Part shown: positions 47,820 to 59,149 of the stretch, piece by piece
Position numbering within the stretch: the first letter of the stretch is position 1
Layout of the letters: each line of letters begins with the position of its first letter
From: Muscardinus avellanarius
Lineage: Eukaryota; Chordata; Mammalia; Rodentia; Gliridae
Assembly: GCA_963383645.1 (NCBI GenBank)
Contig: OY726574.1
Coordinates: 56,743,977 to 56,807,976 of the forward strand
Length of the DNA: 64,000 nt
Reading direction: 5' to 3'
Notes under the pieces: model-generated
Database searches by the model: none
Told to the model about the DNA's origin: nothing
Seen by the model: the letters and a program-made list of their open reading frames with translations, nothing else
Translations under genes and position numbers: made by a program

Positions 47820-48039
47820 GGCCGGGCGTGGTGGCGCACGCTTGTAATCCCCGCGCTTGGGAGGCAGAGACAGGAGGATCGCGCAGGTTCGAAGCCAGCC
47901 ACGCGTGCTGGTTTAGGAGACCCTGTTTCCAAATAAAAATGTAAAAATAGGTCTGGGAGTGTAGCCCGGAGGTAGAAGGGCTTCCAGGAACCCCAGTACC
48001 ACCAAAAAAAATAAATAAATAAATAATAAATAAATAAAT
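47820..48039 (+). mobile_element. SINE, young subfamily
   Basis: 14-bp perfect duplication aaataatctgtgtt at 47806-47819 and 48040-48053; tail is (AAAT)n. Confidence 0.9.
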
Positions 48040-48168
48040 AAATAATCTGTGTTCTCACCGGAAAACAAAACAGAACAAAGGCTGGTAATTTGGTGAGGTG
48101 ACAGGGGTGTTAACCAGCTGGACTAATCATTTTGCAATATATTTGCGCATCAAAACATCACAGTGTGA

Positions 48169-48479
48169 GCCCAGCCTGGTGGCGCACGCTTGTAATCCCA
48201 GCATTCGGGAGGCTGAGACAGAAGGATCGCAGTTTGAGGACAGCCTCAGCTACTTAGTGAGGCCTCAGCCACTCAGTGAGACCCTGTTTCAAAATAATGA
48301 TGAATAGGCCGGGCGTGGTGGCGCACGCTTGTAATCCCCGCGCTTGGGAGGCGGAGACAGGAGGATCGCACAGGTTCGAAGCCAGCTTAGGAGACCCTGT
48401 TTCCAAATAAAAATGTAAAAATAGGTCTGGGAGTGTATCCTGGAGGTAGAAGGGCTTCCAGGAACCCCAGTACCACCAA

Positions 48480-48520
<41 letters not shown>

Positions 48521-48581
48521 ATAAAAAATAGGACTACCGTGTAGTTCGGAGGTAGAATGCCCCTGGGTTCCACCCTCAGTA

Positions 48582-48590
<9 letters not shown>
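48169..48590 (+). mobile_element. Older SINE hosting the copy at 48307
   Basis: Head and middle 48169-48306; tRNA-like tail 48524-48583, then a (CA)n tract at 48584-48622. Confidence 0.8.
48307..48516 (+). mobile_element. SINE, young subfamily, nested
   Basis: Inserted in the middle of an older SINE (48169-48590) with duplication atgaata. The tail is (AAT)n. Lacks the cgcgcgc loop: reads gaagccagcttagga. Confidence 0.85.
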
Positions 48591-48624
<34 letters not shown>

Positions 48625-48919
48625 TCACATCGTGCGTCTTAAACTTAGACAGTGTTGTTTGTCACTGATGCCTCAGTAAACCGAGGGAGAAAGCAGGAAC
48701 GCGGATCTGCCTATAACAGCGGATTGTTATAAGGACTGAGGCTAATTAAGGCAAACTCTAGGCTCTCCGTAAATTCTTCACAAACACAAACTTTACCCTG
48801 TCTCCTCTTTCCTGAATTCTAGTTAAGCTCTAAAACCTGTCAAATATGTACCTAACTCTACAAGATTTAATTGTCCATCAGTAAAATAAGGAAGTAGATG
48901 GTCTTTAAAGCCAAAGCCA

Positions 48920-49006
48920 ACTGGGTATAGTGACACCTGCCTATAATTCCAGTACTTGGGAAGCTGAAACAGGAAGATTACAGGCCAAGCTCAGCAACAT
49001 TGGTCA

Positions 49007-49059
<53 letters not shown>

Positions 49060-49400
49060 ATCAGTAATTTTATTTATTTATTTATTTATTTATTTATGGT
49101 GGTACAGGATTGAACCAGTTAGCCAAGAACACTGTCTCTATCTAGCTATCTATCTATCTATCTATCTATCTATCTCTCTCTCTCTCTCTCTTTGACAGTA
49201 CTGGGATTGAACCCAGGGGCTTTCTACCTCTGAGGTACACCCCCAGCCCTATTTTTTTTTTTTTTATTGTGAAACAGAGTCTCACAAAGTTGCTGAAGGC
49301 CTTGCACAGTTGCTGAGACTGGTCTCAAACCTGTGATCCTCCTGTCTCGGCCTCCCAAGTACTGGGATTACAGGCATGCGTCACTATTCTCAGCTCAAAA
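48920..49400. mobile_element. SINE fragment (+) and full SINE (-)
   Basis: Plus head 48920-49000, minus copy 49190-49400, with (TC)n, (TTTA)n and (TCTA)n between. Confidence 0.7.
49011..49193. repeat. (TC)n, (TTTA)n and (TCTA)n cluster
   Basis: Three arrays: 49011-49054, 49071-49097, 49140-49193. Confidence 0.9.
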
Positions 49401-50325
49401 CCTTGCTTCAAAATAAAAACTAAAATAAAATAGGGCTACAGTTATAGCTCAGAAGTACCAAAAAAAGGAAAGGAAAATATAAAAAGTCACGTCTACCTCT
49501 ACCATTCTTTGATTCAACATAAATGCCCTAAAACTCATCCCGGAGACACAGGGTCACAGGACATTCTGGTTGCCAGAACTGGATCTGGCTCTTAGCGGGA
49601 GCCCAGCATATAGAGCTAAAACAGAAAATATTCACCAAGAACAACTTCAAACGTCAAACAGTCTATTTGGGGAGTAGAAAGGGAAGTTCGTTGTCAGGAT
49701 ATATGTATTTCAAACAAAGGATGATCATTAAAATCAAATTACTCATCCACGATAAGTGGGATTGTGTCGATGTGACACCTCTATTGCATCAAAGCTGTCC
49801 TTGTACAAAATAAACTTTCCTCTTCCCCATTCAGGTAAGAGGCCAGCCTGGGTCGTGGAGTGGCATCTGTTCATTGAACTGGTGGCCTTCTCAAGAGATA
49901 GCTTTCTACCCCAGCAAAAATAGCTATGAATCACTGGTTCTCTGAATACGTTCTCCATTGTTTCTGTTCAGAGTATGAATGACAGATTTTGATGTATTTA
50001 TTTCTTATATAAGCAAAAGTTGTCAGGAATCTGAAATGGTCTCGATCGCAAATGCCCACTCTTGCTTTTTAAAATCTGAACTTTGGAGTAACTACGCAGT
50101 TCTAATTAAGGGTCATAATTCTAAAGAAATTCTATCCTCCATGAGTAACAGGAAAAAATGTTTCTGAAATTTAAAAATCTATTGATGTTTAAAGTTTTTT
50201 TTTTAGATAAAACTGTTTATGTAACATGAAAACTAAAAAAAAAAAAAAAAAATTATTCTTCCATTTATTTCCAAACCTCTTCTATACCGACTATGATCCA
50301 TTGTGTTAAAAAAAATTTTTTTTTA
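49401..50325. other. Unique sequence
   Basis: No gene or repeat recognised apart from a short ID-like piece at 49430-49460. Confidence 0.45.
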
Positions 50326-50520
50326 GCCAAGCGCGGTGGCCCACGCTTGTAATCCCCACGCTTGGGAAGTGGAGACAGGAGGATCGCGCAGGTTCGAAGC
50401 CAGCCGCGCTGGCTTAAGAGACCCTGTTTTCAAAAATAAAAAAAGTATAAAATAGGCCTGGGAGTGTAGCCCGGAGGTACAAGGGCTTCCAGGAACCCCA
50501 GTACCACCAAAAAAAATAAA
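50326..50520 (+). mobile_element. SINE, young subfamily
   Basis: Shortened tail at 50488-50508. An older full-tail copy follows at 50535-50735. Confidence 0.8.
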
Positions 50521-50534
50521 TAAAATTTTTTACA

Positions 50535-50784
50535 TTGCCAGGTATGGTTGCCCATACTTGTAGTCCCAGTACTTGGGAGTCTGAGACAGGAGAATTGCAG
50601 GTTCAAGGAGAGCCCCAACAAGAAGTGAGACGCTCATCAACCCAGTAAGACCCTGTTTCAAAATAAAAATAAAATAGGGCTGGGAGTGTAGCTCAGAGGT
50701 AGAATCCCCTGAGTTCAATTCCCAGTACTTAAAAAAATATAAATTTAAAAAGTTTTACATAGGTTTTCAGAGTTCTAAGGAAAA

Positions 50785-50840
<56 letters not shown>

Positions 50841-51010
50841 GGGGATTGAACCTGTGGGCATTCCACCTTTAAGCTAAATCCCCAGCTCTTTTTATTTTTT
50901 ATTTTGATATAGGTCCTCACTATGTTACTGAGGCTGGCCTCAAACCTGTGATCCTTCTGTCTCAGCCTCCCAAGTACTGGGATTACAGGCATGAGCCACC
51001 ATACCTGGCA
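50535..51010. mobile_element. Two SINEs facing each other
   Basis: Plus copy 50535-50735 and minus copy 50836-51010 separated by (GT)n. Confidence 0.8.
50787..50836. repeat. (GT)n microsatellite
   Basis: About 24 units. Confidence 0.95.
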
Positions 51011-51541
51011 AACAAAGAAGGTACTTAACACAGAAACTTTTTTTCTGTCTTCTGTTAAAGGATTTCTTTCCATCAGTGTCCATGTACAATCTGCTCTAAT
51101 ACTCCATTTTTCCTTACAACATTTCCACGCATAGTATTTTTCATCTCTATTAATATGTTTCACAGGAAATCTTGTATTGTTCCACATATATCTTTCCACG
51201 CATTTCCCTAATGGCTTGCCCAATTAATGATCTCACCAGAAAACCGTAATTTCTTGAAGGCAGAGCCGGTTATTGGATCTTTCCATAAGTAAATAAATCA
51301 TTTAAATCAAACTTAATGAGTAAGTCAGCTCAAGGGGAATACATAGAAATGCAAAGTATTTCATGCCCCCAGGAGAAGTTTCATGTCATTATTTAAGGTC
51401 AGATTTGTTAGCCAAAAATTCTAAAGTGATTTTAAATGTTCCAAATAGTGGTTTCTAAAACATTTAGAGGAAAGACAAAATTCCAAGATATTATAATAGA
51501 TAACATAATGTTATGTCTTTTAACTAAAACTTTCAAGCTTT

Positions 51542-51589
<48 letters not shown>

Positions 51590-51591
<2 letters not shown>

Positions 51592-51787
51592 CTGTAGAAT
51601 GAACCAAAGGGCATTCTACCTCAGAACTACAATCCCAGTTCTATTTTATTTTTTATTTGAAAACAGCATCTCACTAAATTGCTGGGCCTGGCCTCAAACT
51701 CTCGATTCTCCTGGCCTCAAACTTGCGATCTTCCTGTCTCAGTCTCCATAGCACTAGGATTACGGGCATGTGCCATCACATCTGGCT
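51590..51787 (-). mobile_element. SINE with (GT)n tail
   Basis: Diverged copy; 51544-51590 is (GT)n. Confidence 0.75.
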
Positions 51788-51954
51788 AAAGTTTTCATTC
51801 TGTATTTCTGAATTCCAGAAATGAAAAATCCCTTCTGACAATAAAAAAATCATTATTTTTCTATATACCATATTATGATATTAAGAAATTAAAAGCAAAT
51901 TAAATGCCTTTCGGGATCTCTTACACTTTATCATCTTCCAACTGCTTAAAACCG

Positions 51955-52030
51955 GGTGATTGAAGACAGGGATGTATCTCAGTGGGAGAGCTCAAGCTTA
52001 GCACACATGAGTATATCCCTCAGCACTCTT
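51955..52030 (+). mobile_element. ID-type SINE
   Basis: gacagggatgtatctcagtg, then agagctcaagcttagcaca, an ID-like monomer. Confidence 0.5.
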
Positions 52031-52110
52031 GCAGCCATAATCTAAATATGTGACCAAATAACTTAGAGGAAAGAAGATTTCTTTTCTTACGGTTTCAGGT
52101 ACAATTCATG

Positions 52111-52408
52111 TGAGGCCGGGGACCACGGACCTCAGGCTGACAGCAGGAGGAGGGAAAGCACCTGTTCTGTGCTCCTCACATCATGGAAGCCGGGGACCGT
52201 GGACCTCAGGCTGATGGCAGGAGGAGGGAGGGCACCTGCGCTGTGGACCTCATATCATGGAGGCTGGGGACCATGGACATCAGGCTGATGGCAGGAGGAG
52301 GGAGGGCACCTGCTCTGTGGTCCTCACATCATGGAGGAGGCTAGGGTCCATGGACCTCAGGCTGACAGCAGGAGGAAGGAGGGCACCTGTGCTGTGGTCC
52401 TCACACCA
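52111..52408 (+). repeat. 74-bp minisatellite, four copies
   Basis: Units start at 52111, 52184, 52258 and 52332 (73, 74, 74, 77 bp), each with ggacctcaggctga (one variant) and cacctg. A partial unit follows at 52409. An open frame spans the last units by chance. Confidence 0.9.
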
Positions 52409-52739
52409 TGGAGGCTGGAAGAGAAAGATGGCTGGGAGAAGGACCCGGACATAGCCCTCCAGGGACCATCTCAGCCATAGCCTACCAGCCTACCAGGCAC
52501 CACCCAGGTAAAGCCCTTACGATGGATGTGTCCACTCCTGGGGTTTCACCCTCATGATTCAAATATCCAAACATTAAGAGAGCTCTTTAGGGGACATTTT
52601 ATATCTAACTACAACCATGAGGTTCTGGGTATAGCCCCAACACCAAAAACAATAATATTAATAATAATAATAAATAATAATAATACATCAATAAAAAGAA
52701 ATAATGTACCCATGAATATTAACATTCCTCCCCCAATAA

Positions 52740-52935
52740 AACCCACCCACCAGGTCATCATAGACTGTTAGAATTAGAAGAGACCTTAGAGGTCTCCAGT
52801 CCAAACCTGCATATTGCAGCTGAAAAGAGGCCCAGCCAGTAGGTGCCATCCTCACCGGCCACCTGCCAGCTCCTCACCCACAAGCCGAGGTGGAAACCAG
52901 GCCACCTAAGGCCACTGGGCCACCACCCCTTTACG
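52740..52935. other. Ancient mammalian repeat-like sequence
   Basis: agactgttagaattagaaga, then gaccttagaggtctccagtc and gctgaaaagaggcccagcc, recall an old interspersed repeat shared by mammals. Family not named. Confidence 0.35.
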
Positions 52936-53056
52936 TTTCCATTTGGTCGTTAAGTGACTTCAGTCCTGGGTAAATTTTAATCACTAATGGAAACATTAAT
53001 TAATGTTTAAAATAAAATATTAGTAATAATCTCATCAAAAATCTGAATTCTGGAGC

Positions 53057-53262
53057 CCAGCATGGTGGCACACGCTTGTCATCCCAGTACTTGGGCGGCT
53101 GAGACAGGAGGATCGCGCAGGTTCGAAGCCAGCCTCAGCTATTTAGTGAGGCTCTCAGCAACTTAGTGAGGCCATTTCCAAATATAATATAAAATAGGTC
53201 TGAGAGTGTAACCTGGAGATTGAAAGCCCCTGCGTTCCAGCCTCAGTACCACACACACCCAA
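53057..53262 (+). mobile_element. SINE
   Basis: Full copy, cccagcatggtggcacacgc to ctcagtaccac. Confidence 0.8.
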
Positions 53263-53366
53263 AAAAATCTGAATTCTGTCCTTATGGTTTTTTTTTTTTT
53301 CAATTTTGCAGAGTAACAATAGCCTTTAGTGGGGTCTTTTGTGTTTCATTTTTTGTTTTTTTTTTT

Positions 53367-53402
<36 letters not shown>

Positions 53403-53405
<3 letters not shown>

Positions 53406-53597
53406 TACTGGGGATTAAACCCAGGGGCATTCTACCTCTGAGCTCTTCTACCCCTGCCCTATTTTATTTTTTATTGTGAAGCAAGGCCTTGCTTAGTTGT
53501 GGAGAGCCTCACTAGGTTGCTGAGGTTGGCTTCAAACTTGTGATCTTCCTGCCTCAGCCTCTCAAGTACTGGGATTACAAGCGTGTGCCACCATGCC
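53403..53597 (-). mobile_element. SINE
   Basis: Older full copy with (GT)n tail, beside the young copy at 53613. Confidence 0.8.
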
Positions 53598-53612
53598 TGA
53601 CTGGCTACCTTT

Positions 53613-53825
53613 CTTCTTTTTTTTTTTTTTTTTTTTTTTTTTTTGTGGCACTGGGGTTCCTGGAAACCCTTCTACCTACAGGCTACACTCCCAGACCTAT
53701 TTTTATACTTTTTTATTTGGAAACAGGGTCTCTTAAACCCGCGAGGCTGGCTTCGAACCTGCGCGATCCTCCTGTCTCCGCCTCCCAAGCGTGGGGTTTA
53801 CAAGCGTGCGCCACCACGCCCGGCT
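53613..53825 (-). mobile_element. SINE, young subfamily
   Basis: 15-bp duplication tgac(t/c)ggctaccttt at 53598-53612 and 53826-53840. Confidence 0.9.
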
Positions 53826-53840
53826 TGACCGGCTACCTTT

Positions 53841-54354
53841 TGACAGATCATAGTTTGTTGACTATTGTTTGTTGAATTACAACCTAAACAAAAATATCAT
53901 CAAAATTATACTTTGTTGAGTTACAAGCTCAACAAAACATTAATAAATAACTCGGCTGCCATGTATATAATATATAAAGACCACCTCTGCTTGGGACAAA
54001 CCTTGATCAAAATTCTGTACAGAGTATGGAGCGGTTTTCAGCACTTGCAGGGCAGCACCACCATCTAGTGTCCATTTTTAAAAAAAACACTCTGTTATTT
54101 CTGAAACCACAGCCCTTGGCCTTTCTGAGTTGGTGATTTTTTTTTTTTCAAAAGTATCAGAATTAAGATATGGTCTTAAAACCACTTATACCTTATTACA
54201 GGAAATCGTCTTATTTACATATCGCAATCCACTTATCAAATGGGAACCATCTATACAATGGGCTCTAGAGCCAGCGGGGACCAGAAACGACTTATAATAT
54301 TGAGCTGGGACTTCAATCTTCCTATTTTTCACTTTCAATAAAATATCTCAATGT
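53841..54354. other. Unique AT-rich sequence
   Basis: Nothing identified. Confidence 0.45.
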
Positions 54355-54935
54355 TCGTGTGGGAGGGAATTGAACCCAGAGGAATCCTGCCTCTGAGCTA
54401 CATTCACAACCCTATTTCATGTTTTTATTTTGTTTTGGGTTTTTTTGTTTGTTTGTGGGTTTTTTTTTTTTTTTTTTTTTTTTTTTTGGTGGTACTGGGG
54501 TTCCTGGAGGCCCTTCTACCTCCGGGCTACACTCCCAGACCTATTTTTACATTTTTATTTGGAAACAGGGTCTCCTAAGCCAGCGCGCGCGGCTGGCTTC
54601 GAACCTGCGCGATCCTCCTGTCTCCGCCTCCCAAGCGCGGGGATTACAAGCGTGCGCCACCACGCCGGCCTCATGTTTTTATTTTGAAACAGGGTCTCGC
54701 TCAGTAGCAGAGGCTGACTGCAAACCTGCAATCCTCCTGTCTCAGCCTCCCAAGTACTGGGATTACAAGCGTGCACCACCACGTCCAGCTTGGTTTTTTT
54801 ATTTTGAAACAGGGGTCCCAGTAAGTTGTGGGGGGCCTAGCTCTCTGTTGTTGAGTCTGATCTCAAACCTACAATCCTTCTCTCAGCCTCCCAAGTGCTG
54901 AGATTGCAAACATGTGCCATCCTGCCTGGCTTCTT
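54355..54935 (-). mobile_element. Older SINE hosting the copy at 54433, plus a further fragment
   Basis: Tail half 54355-54432 and head half 54687-54790 rejoin across the nested copy; another partial minus copy follows at 54797-54930. Confidence 0.75.
54433..54670 (-). mobile_element. SINE, young subfamily, nested
   Basis: 16-bp perfect duplication tcatgtttttattttg at 54417-54432 and 54671-54686, inside an older SINE (54355-54790). Confidence 0.9.
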
Positions 54936-54973
54936 TTTTCAGTAATGATAACTTGTATGCATTTTCCCATCAT

Positions 54974-54977
<4 letters not shown>

Positions 54978-55019
<42 letters not shown>
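54978..55019. repeat. (GT)n microsatellite
   Basis: SINE tail. Confidence 0.95.
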
Positions 55020-55021
<2 letters not shown>

Positions 55022-55024
55022 ATG

Positions 55025-55650
55025 TTCGCTACTGGGAATTGAACCTAGCAGCATTCTACCTCCAGGCTACATTCTTCCCAGACCAATTTTATTTCTTACT
55101 TGGAAACAGAGTCTCACTAGGTTGCTGAGAACCTCACTAAATTGCTGAGGCTGTCCACAAACCTGCAACCCTCCTCTCTCAGCCTCCCAAGTACTAGGAT
55201 TACAAGTATGCACCGCCCTGCCTGGCTACCATCATTTTTTTTTTCAGTCATGCCAATGTGTAAGAATATACCTTTTAGCCAGGTGTGGTGGTGCATACCA
55301 GGAATCTCAATACTTGTGAGACTGAGGCAAGAGGATTGCAGGTCCCAGGACAGCCTCACCATGTAGCAAGACTCTCGGACTCTCAGCAACCTAACAAGAC
55401 TGTGTTTGGAATCTAAAAAATAAGAGAGAGCCTGGCGCACACACTTGTAATCCCCGCACTTGGGAAGCTGAAACAGAAGGATCGCAGATTCGCGGCCAGC
55501 CTCAGCTACTTAGTGAGGCTCTCAGCATCTTAGTTGAGAACCTGTTTCCAAATAATTGTTTTTAAAAAATAGGGCTGGTGGTGTAGCCTGCAGGTAGAAT
55601 GTCCCTGGATTCTATCACTAATAGCACCAAAATAAATAAATAAATAACCA
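55025..55650. mobile_element. Three SINEs
   Basis: Minus copy 55025-55230; plus copies 55278-55425 and 55430-55650. Confidence 0.75.
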
Positions 55651-56212
55651 GGAAAGAATATACCTTTTGCTTTTGTGCAAAACTGAATTTGACTACTCTG
55701 AATGTTTTAAATGTACCGGGAACCTTATTTCTCGTATTTATTTCCTTCTGTTGAGCAGTCTAGCTAAAAAAGAGTTTGGTGGAAGACAAGCAGAGAGGGC
55801 TGGGGAGAGGGGCCAGGAGCGCAGGGTTCCTCCTCTTACTCTGATGCTTTTGCGGTGGGCCCCGCCACCTGCGCGCTTGGTATCCTTGGGAAAGAAAGCA
55901 AACTCCAAGCCACACAGCTGAATCTTCAGATGCTACGCTGCTCTGGAGTCGTCTGCTCCGGGGTCTTCTTTTACCCAGCAAGCTGACGGTGCTGGTTGCT
56001 AGGGAGACTTCATCACCAACAGTGAAGCAGAGAGACCTCGGCAGAGGTGAGGGACACTGAATCTCTGGATAGAATTTTACCAGGAGGCGAATTCAAATTG
56101 GTTTTCTTTTCTTTTCTTTTTCTCCTTCTTTCTTTCTTCCTTTCTTTCCTTCTTTTCTTTCTTATGCTCTTTCTTTTTTTGAATGTGAGTGTTTGGGTTT
56201 TTTTTTTTTTTT
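55651..56212. other. Unique sequence ending in a pyrimidine tract
   Basis: (TTTC)n-like tract at 56104-56175; no gene recognised. Confidence 0.45.
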
Positions 56213-56425
56213 TTTTTTTGCAGTACTGGGGATGGAACCCAGGGGCATTGTACCTCTGAGCTACACCCCCAGCCCTATTTTTTAGTCTTTTTACTTTTTT
56301 GAAACAGGGTCTCACTGAGTTGCACAGGGCCTCTCTAAATATCTGAGGTTATCTGGGAACCATGATCTTCTGGTCTCTGCCTCCCGAATGCTGGGATTAC
56401 AAGCTGCGCCACCACGCCCAGCCGG
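56213..56425 (-). mobile_element. SINE
   Basis: Full copy after a T tract. Confidence 0.85.
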
Positions 56426-56577
56426 ACTGGTTTTCTTATACATAGGTGTTGTTTAAGATGATTTTGATTTTTTTTTTTTTTTTTTTTTTTGCAGGACTGG
56501 GGATTGAAGCCAGGAGCATTCTACCTCCAAGCTACATCCCCAGCCCTATTTTTACCTATTTATTATTTTTGTGTGTG

Positions 56578-56773
56578 TGGTATTGGGGTTCCTGGAAGCC
56601 CTTCTACCTCTGGGCTACACTCCCAGACCTATTTTATGCTTCTTTTTTGTTTTGTTTTGTTTTTTTTTAAACAGGGTCTCTTAAGGCAGTGTGGCTGGCT
56701 TCGAACCTGCGTGATCCTCCTGTCTCCGCCTCCCAAGCGCAGGGATTACATGCGTGTGCCACCACGCCTGGCT
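56578..56773 (-). mobile_element. SINE, young subfamily, nested
   Basis: Lies between tail (56490-56556) and head (56774-56920) halves of an older minus-strand SINE. Confidence 0.8.
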
Positions 56774-57039
56774 TTTAACTCTTTATTTTGAAATTTTGAA
56801 ACAGGGTCTCACTAAGTTGCAGAGGGCCTCACTAAATAGCTGACTGAGAACCCGGAATACTCCTGTCTCAGACTTCCAAGTCTCTGGGATTACAAGCATA
56901 CGCCACCACATCCAGTTTGATATAATATTTTTAAATGGCACCCCAATCCCAAATTGTCAGAAAATAATTCCAGGAATCTAAGAAATCAATCTTAATAAAA
57001 AATCAAATTCTGTGGCCCAGTCTGCAAAATTAGAATTGC

Positions 57040-57345
57040 TAGCTAGACGTGGTGGCACACGCCTTCAATCCCAGTACTTGGTAGGCTTGCACAGGACAGT
57101 CTCAGCAATTTAGCAAGGCTCAATTTCAAAAGAAAAAATAAAAAGCTGGGCACGGTGATGCACTCTTGTAATCCCAATACTTGGGAAGTCAAAACAGGAG
57201 GATCATAGGTTCGTGGCCAGCCTCAGCTCCTTATGCCCTCTGCAACTTAGTGAGAACCCTGTCTCAAGATAAAGAAGAAAAAATAGGGCTGGGAGTATAG
57301 CTCGGAAGTAGAATGTCCCTGGGTTCAATCCCCTTACCACACAAA
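57040..57345 (+). mobile_element. Two SINEs
   Basis: Truncated copy 57040-57146 and full copy 57147-57345. Confidence 0.75.
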
Positions 57346-57624
57346 GAAAATGGAGGTGCTGTGGCCAGCGTTAGCTCTTTCAGAATTTGTACGCACTTCC
57401 AAGTGAAGTAGGAACTGGGCCGAATTCATCAGAATAATTGCCTGAAAAATCCACAGTGCTCTCTATGTCTGCTAACTCTAGATTCCTTTAATACAGCCCG
57501 ATCATGGCCTCAGGGATCATTTCACACAAAATAAAAGGAAGGGAGGAGAGGAGAAAATAAGAACAATGCTAATTATTTTTGTATATGTTATATGGGCTTT
57601 ATTTCTTGGACTATAAATTAAGAA

Positions 57625-57877
57625 ATGAGCCGGATGTGGTGGCGCACGCTTGTAATCCCAGCATTCGGGAGGCTGAGACCGGAGGATCGCGGTTCACGGA
57701 CAGCCTCGGCTACTTAGTGAGGCCCTCTGCAACTCAGATCCAGTTTCAAAATAAAGAATAAAAGAGCCGGGCGTGGTGGCGCACACTTGTAATCCCCGCG
57801 CTTGGGAGGCAGAGACAGGAGGATCGCGCAGGTTTGAAGCCAACCGCATAGGCTTAAGAAACCCTGTTTCCAAATTT

Positions 57878-57947
<70 letters not shown>

Positions 57948-58070
57948 GCCCGGAGGTAGAAGGGCTTCCAGGAACTCCATAACCACCAAAAAAAAAAAAA
58001 GAATAAAAAATAGGGCAGGGGGTGTAGCTTGGAGGTCGAATGCCCCTGGGTTCCATCCCCAGACCTCAAA
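57625..58070 (+). mobile_element. Older SINE hosting the copy at 57764
   Basis: Head 57630-57763, tail 58009-58070 ending tccccagacc, the 'ggcagggggtgtagctcgg' subfamily. Confidence 0.85.
57764..57997 (+). mobile_element. SINE, young subfamily, nested, with (TA)n expansion
   Basis: 11-bp duplication aaagaataaaa at 57753-57763 and 57998-58008 within an older SINE (57625-58070). About 50 bases of (TA)n at 57893-57944 replace the usual aataggtctgggag. Confidence 0.88.
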
Positions 58071-58104
58071 AAAAACAAAAAAATTAGAAAATGAATCTAT
58101 GACA

Positions 58105-58490
58105 CACCTGTAAGTCCAATTCATGAGAGGCTGAGGCAGGAGGATTACAAATTTGAGGCCAGCCTCAGCAACTTAGTATGACCGTGTTTCAAAATATAAA
58201 ATAAACCGGGTGTGGTGGCACACGTTTGTAATCCCAGTACTTGGGATGTGGAGACAGGAGGATCACAGTTCGCAGACAGCCTCAGCTACTTAGTGAGGCC
58301 CTTTGCAACTCAGTGAGACCCCGCTTCAAAATAAAGAATAAAAAATAAGGCTGGGAGTGTAGCTCAGAGGTAGAATGCTCCTGGGTTCCATCCCCAGTAC
58401 CGCAAAAAAATAAATAAATAAAATAAAATAAACTAGAGTTGAGGGTATAGCTCAGAGTCCTGAGATCAATCCCTAGTACCAAAAAAGTAA
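58105..58490 (+). mobile_element. SINE array
   Basis: Fragment 58105-58205, full copy 58205-58430, tail unit 58437-58485; adjoins the ADAM17 retrocopy. Confidence 0.75.
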
Positions 58491-58499
58491 ATAATTTTT

Positions 58500-59149
58500 T
58501 TTAATTTAAAAAAATGTAAAGTGTCTTCTGGTAGGCGGCGCGGGAGGGGACAAGCATTGGCGGGGACGGGCTGGGTGTTCCGCTCTTCTCCCTAATGTGA
58601 GCGGCGATCCGAGCGCCCGTCAGGCAGAGGCTGCCCAGAGTGCGGGAGTCCTGGCCGGCCGGGAGCATAAGGCGGCTGTTGGGAGCCATTAAGGCCTTCC
58701 CTAGATTGGCGTCTCTGCCTCAGCTGACTGTCCTTCGCCCAGAGTCAACAAGGTTTGGAGTTATGGAAAGTTCAAAGAGGTCTGAGAAAGGATCAGGTGG
58801 AGATGACACGAGGCCTATCTGTAATGTATGTGTTTTGTATTGGTCTTTATTGTATTCTGGTGGTGGAAGCACGAGAATGTTGATTGACCTGTGGCTGTGT
58901 ATAAATACCTCTGGAAAAACAAACCCAGCGTCGGCGCAATAAAGACGAGATTGACCCAGAAGCTGCGTTGGCCAGGAGCGTCCGCGCGATAGAGAATACC
59001 GACCCAGGCATAGTTGTCGACCCGTAGGAAATATTGACCCACGAACAGGGGTCAACCAGTAGAGATAGAAGGCTGGCGGCTCCCCCACGTTAGGGTTAAA
59101 AACTCTTCATCCTCACGCCTCACTTCAGAACCCCTACTCTTGCCGGCTG
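58500..59149 (+). other. Unassigned segment 5' of the ADAM17 copy
   Basis: The first 200 bases are GC-rich and could be the ADAM17 5' UTR. From about 58700 the character changes: a short open frame from 58760 (MESSKRSEKGSGGDD) and a TATAAATA at 58919 followed 30 bases later by AATAAA at 58938. This resembles a compact promoter plus poly(A) signal as in some LTRs. I did not recognise the source; 59090-59149 may again be 5' UTR. Confidence 0.4.

Noticed and set aside
18629..55019. CRISPR-like regular repeats
   Set aside because: The repeats are SINEs and microsatellites in mammalian DNA; no spacer structure.
19949..57000. Many short frames with GVPGSPSTSGLHSQTYF or LRDPPVSASQARGLQ
   Set aside because: The same peptide recurs in every young SINE copy; it is the SINE read in frame, not a gene family.
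59083..59096. ttagggtta, telomere-like
   Set aside because: Single occurrence, no array.
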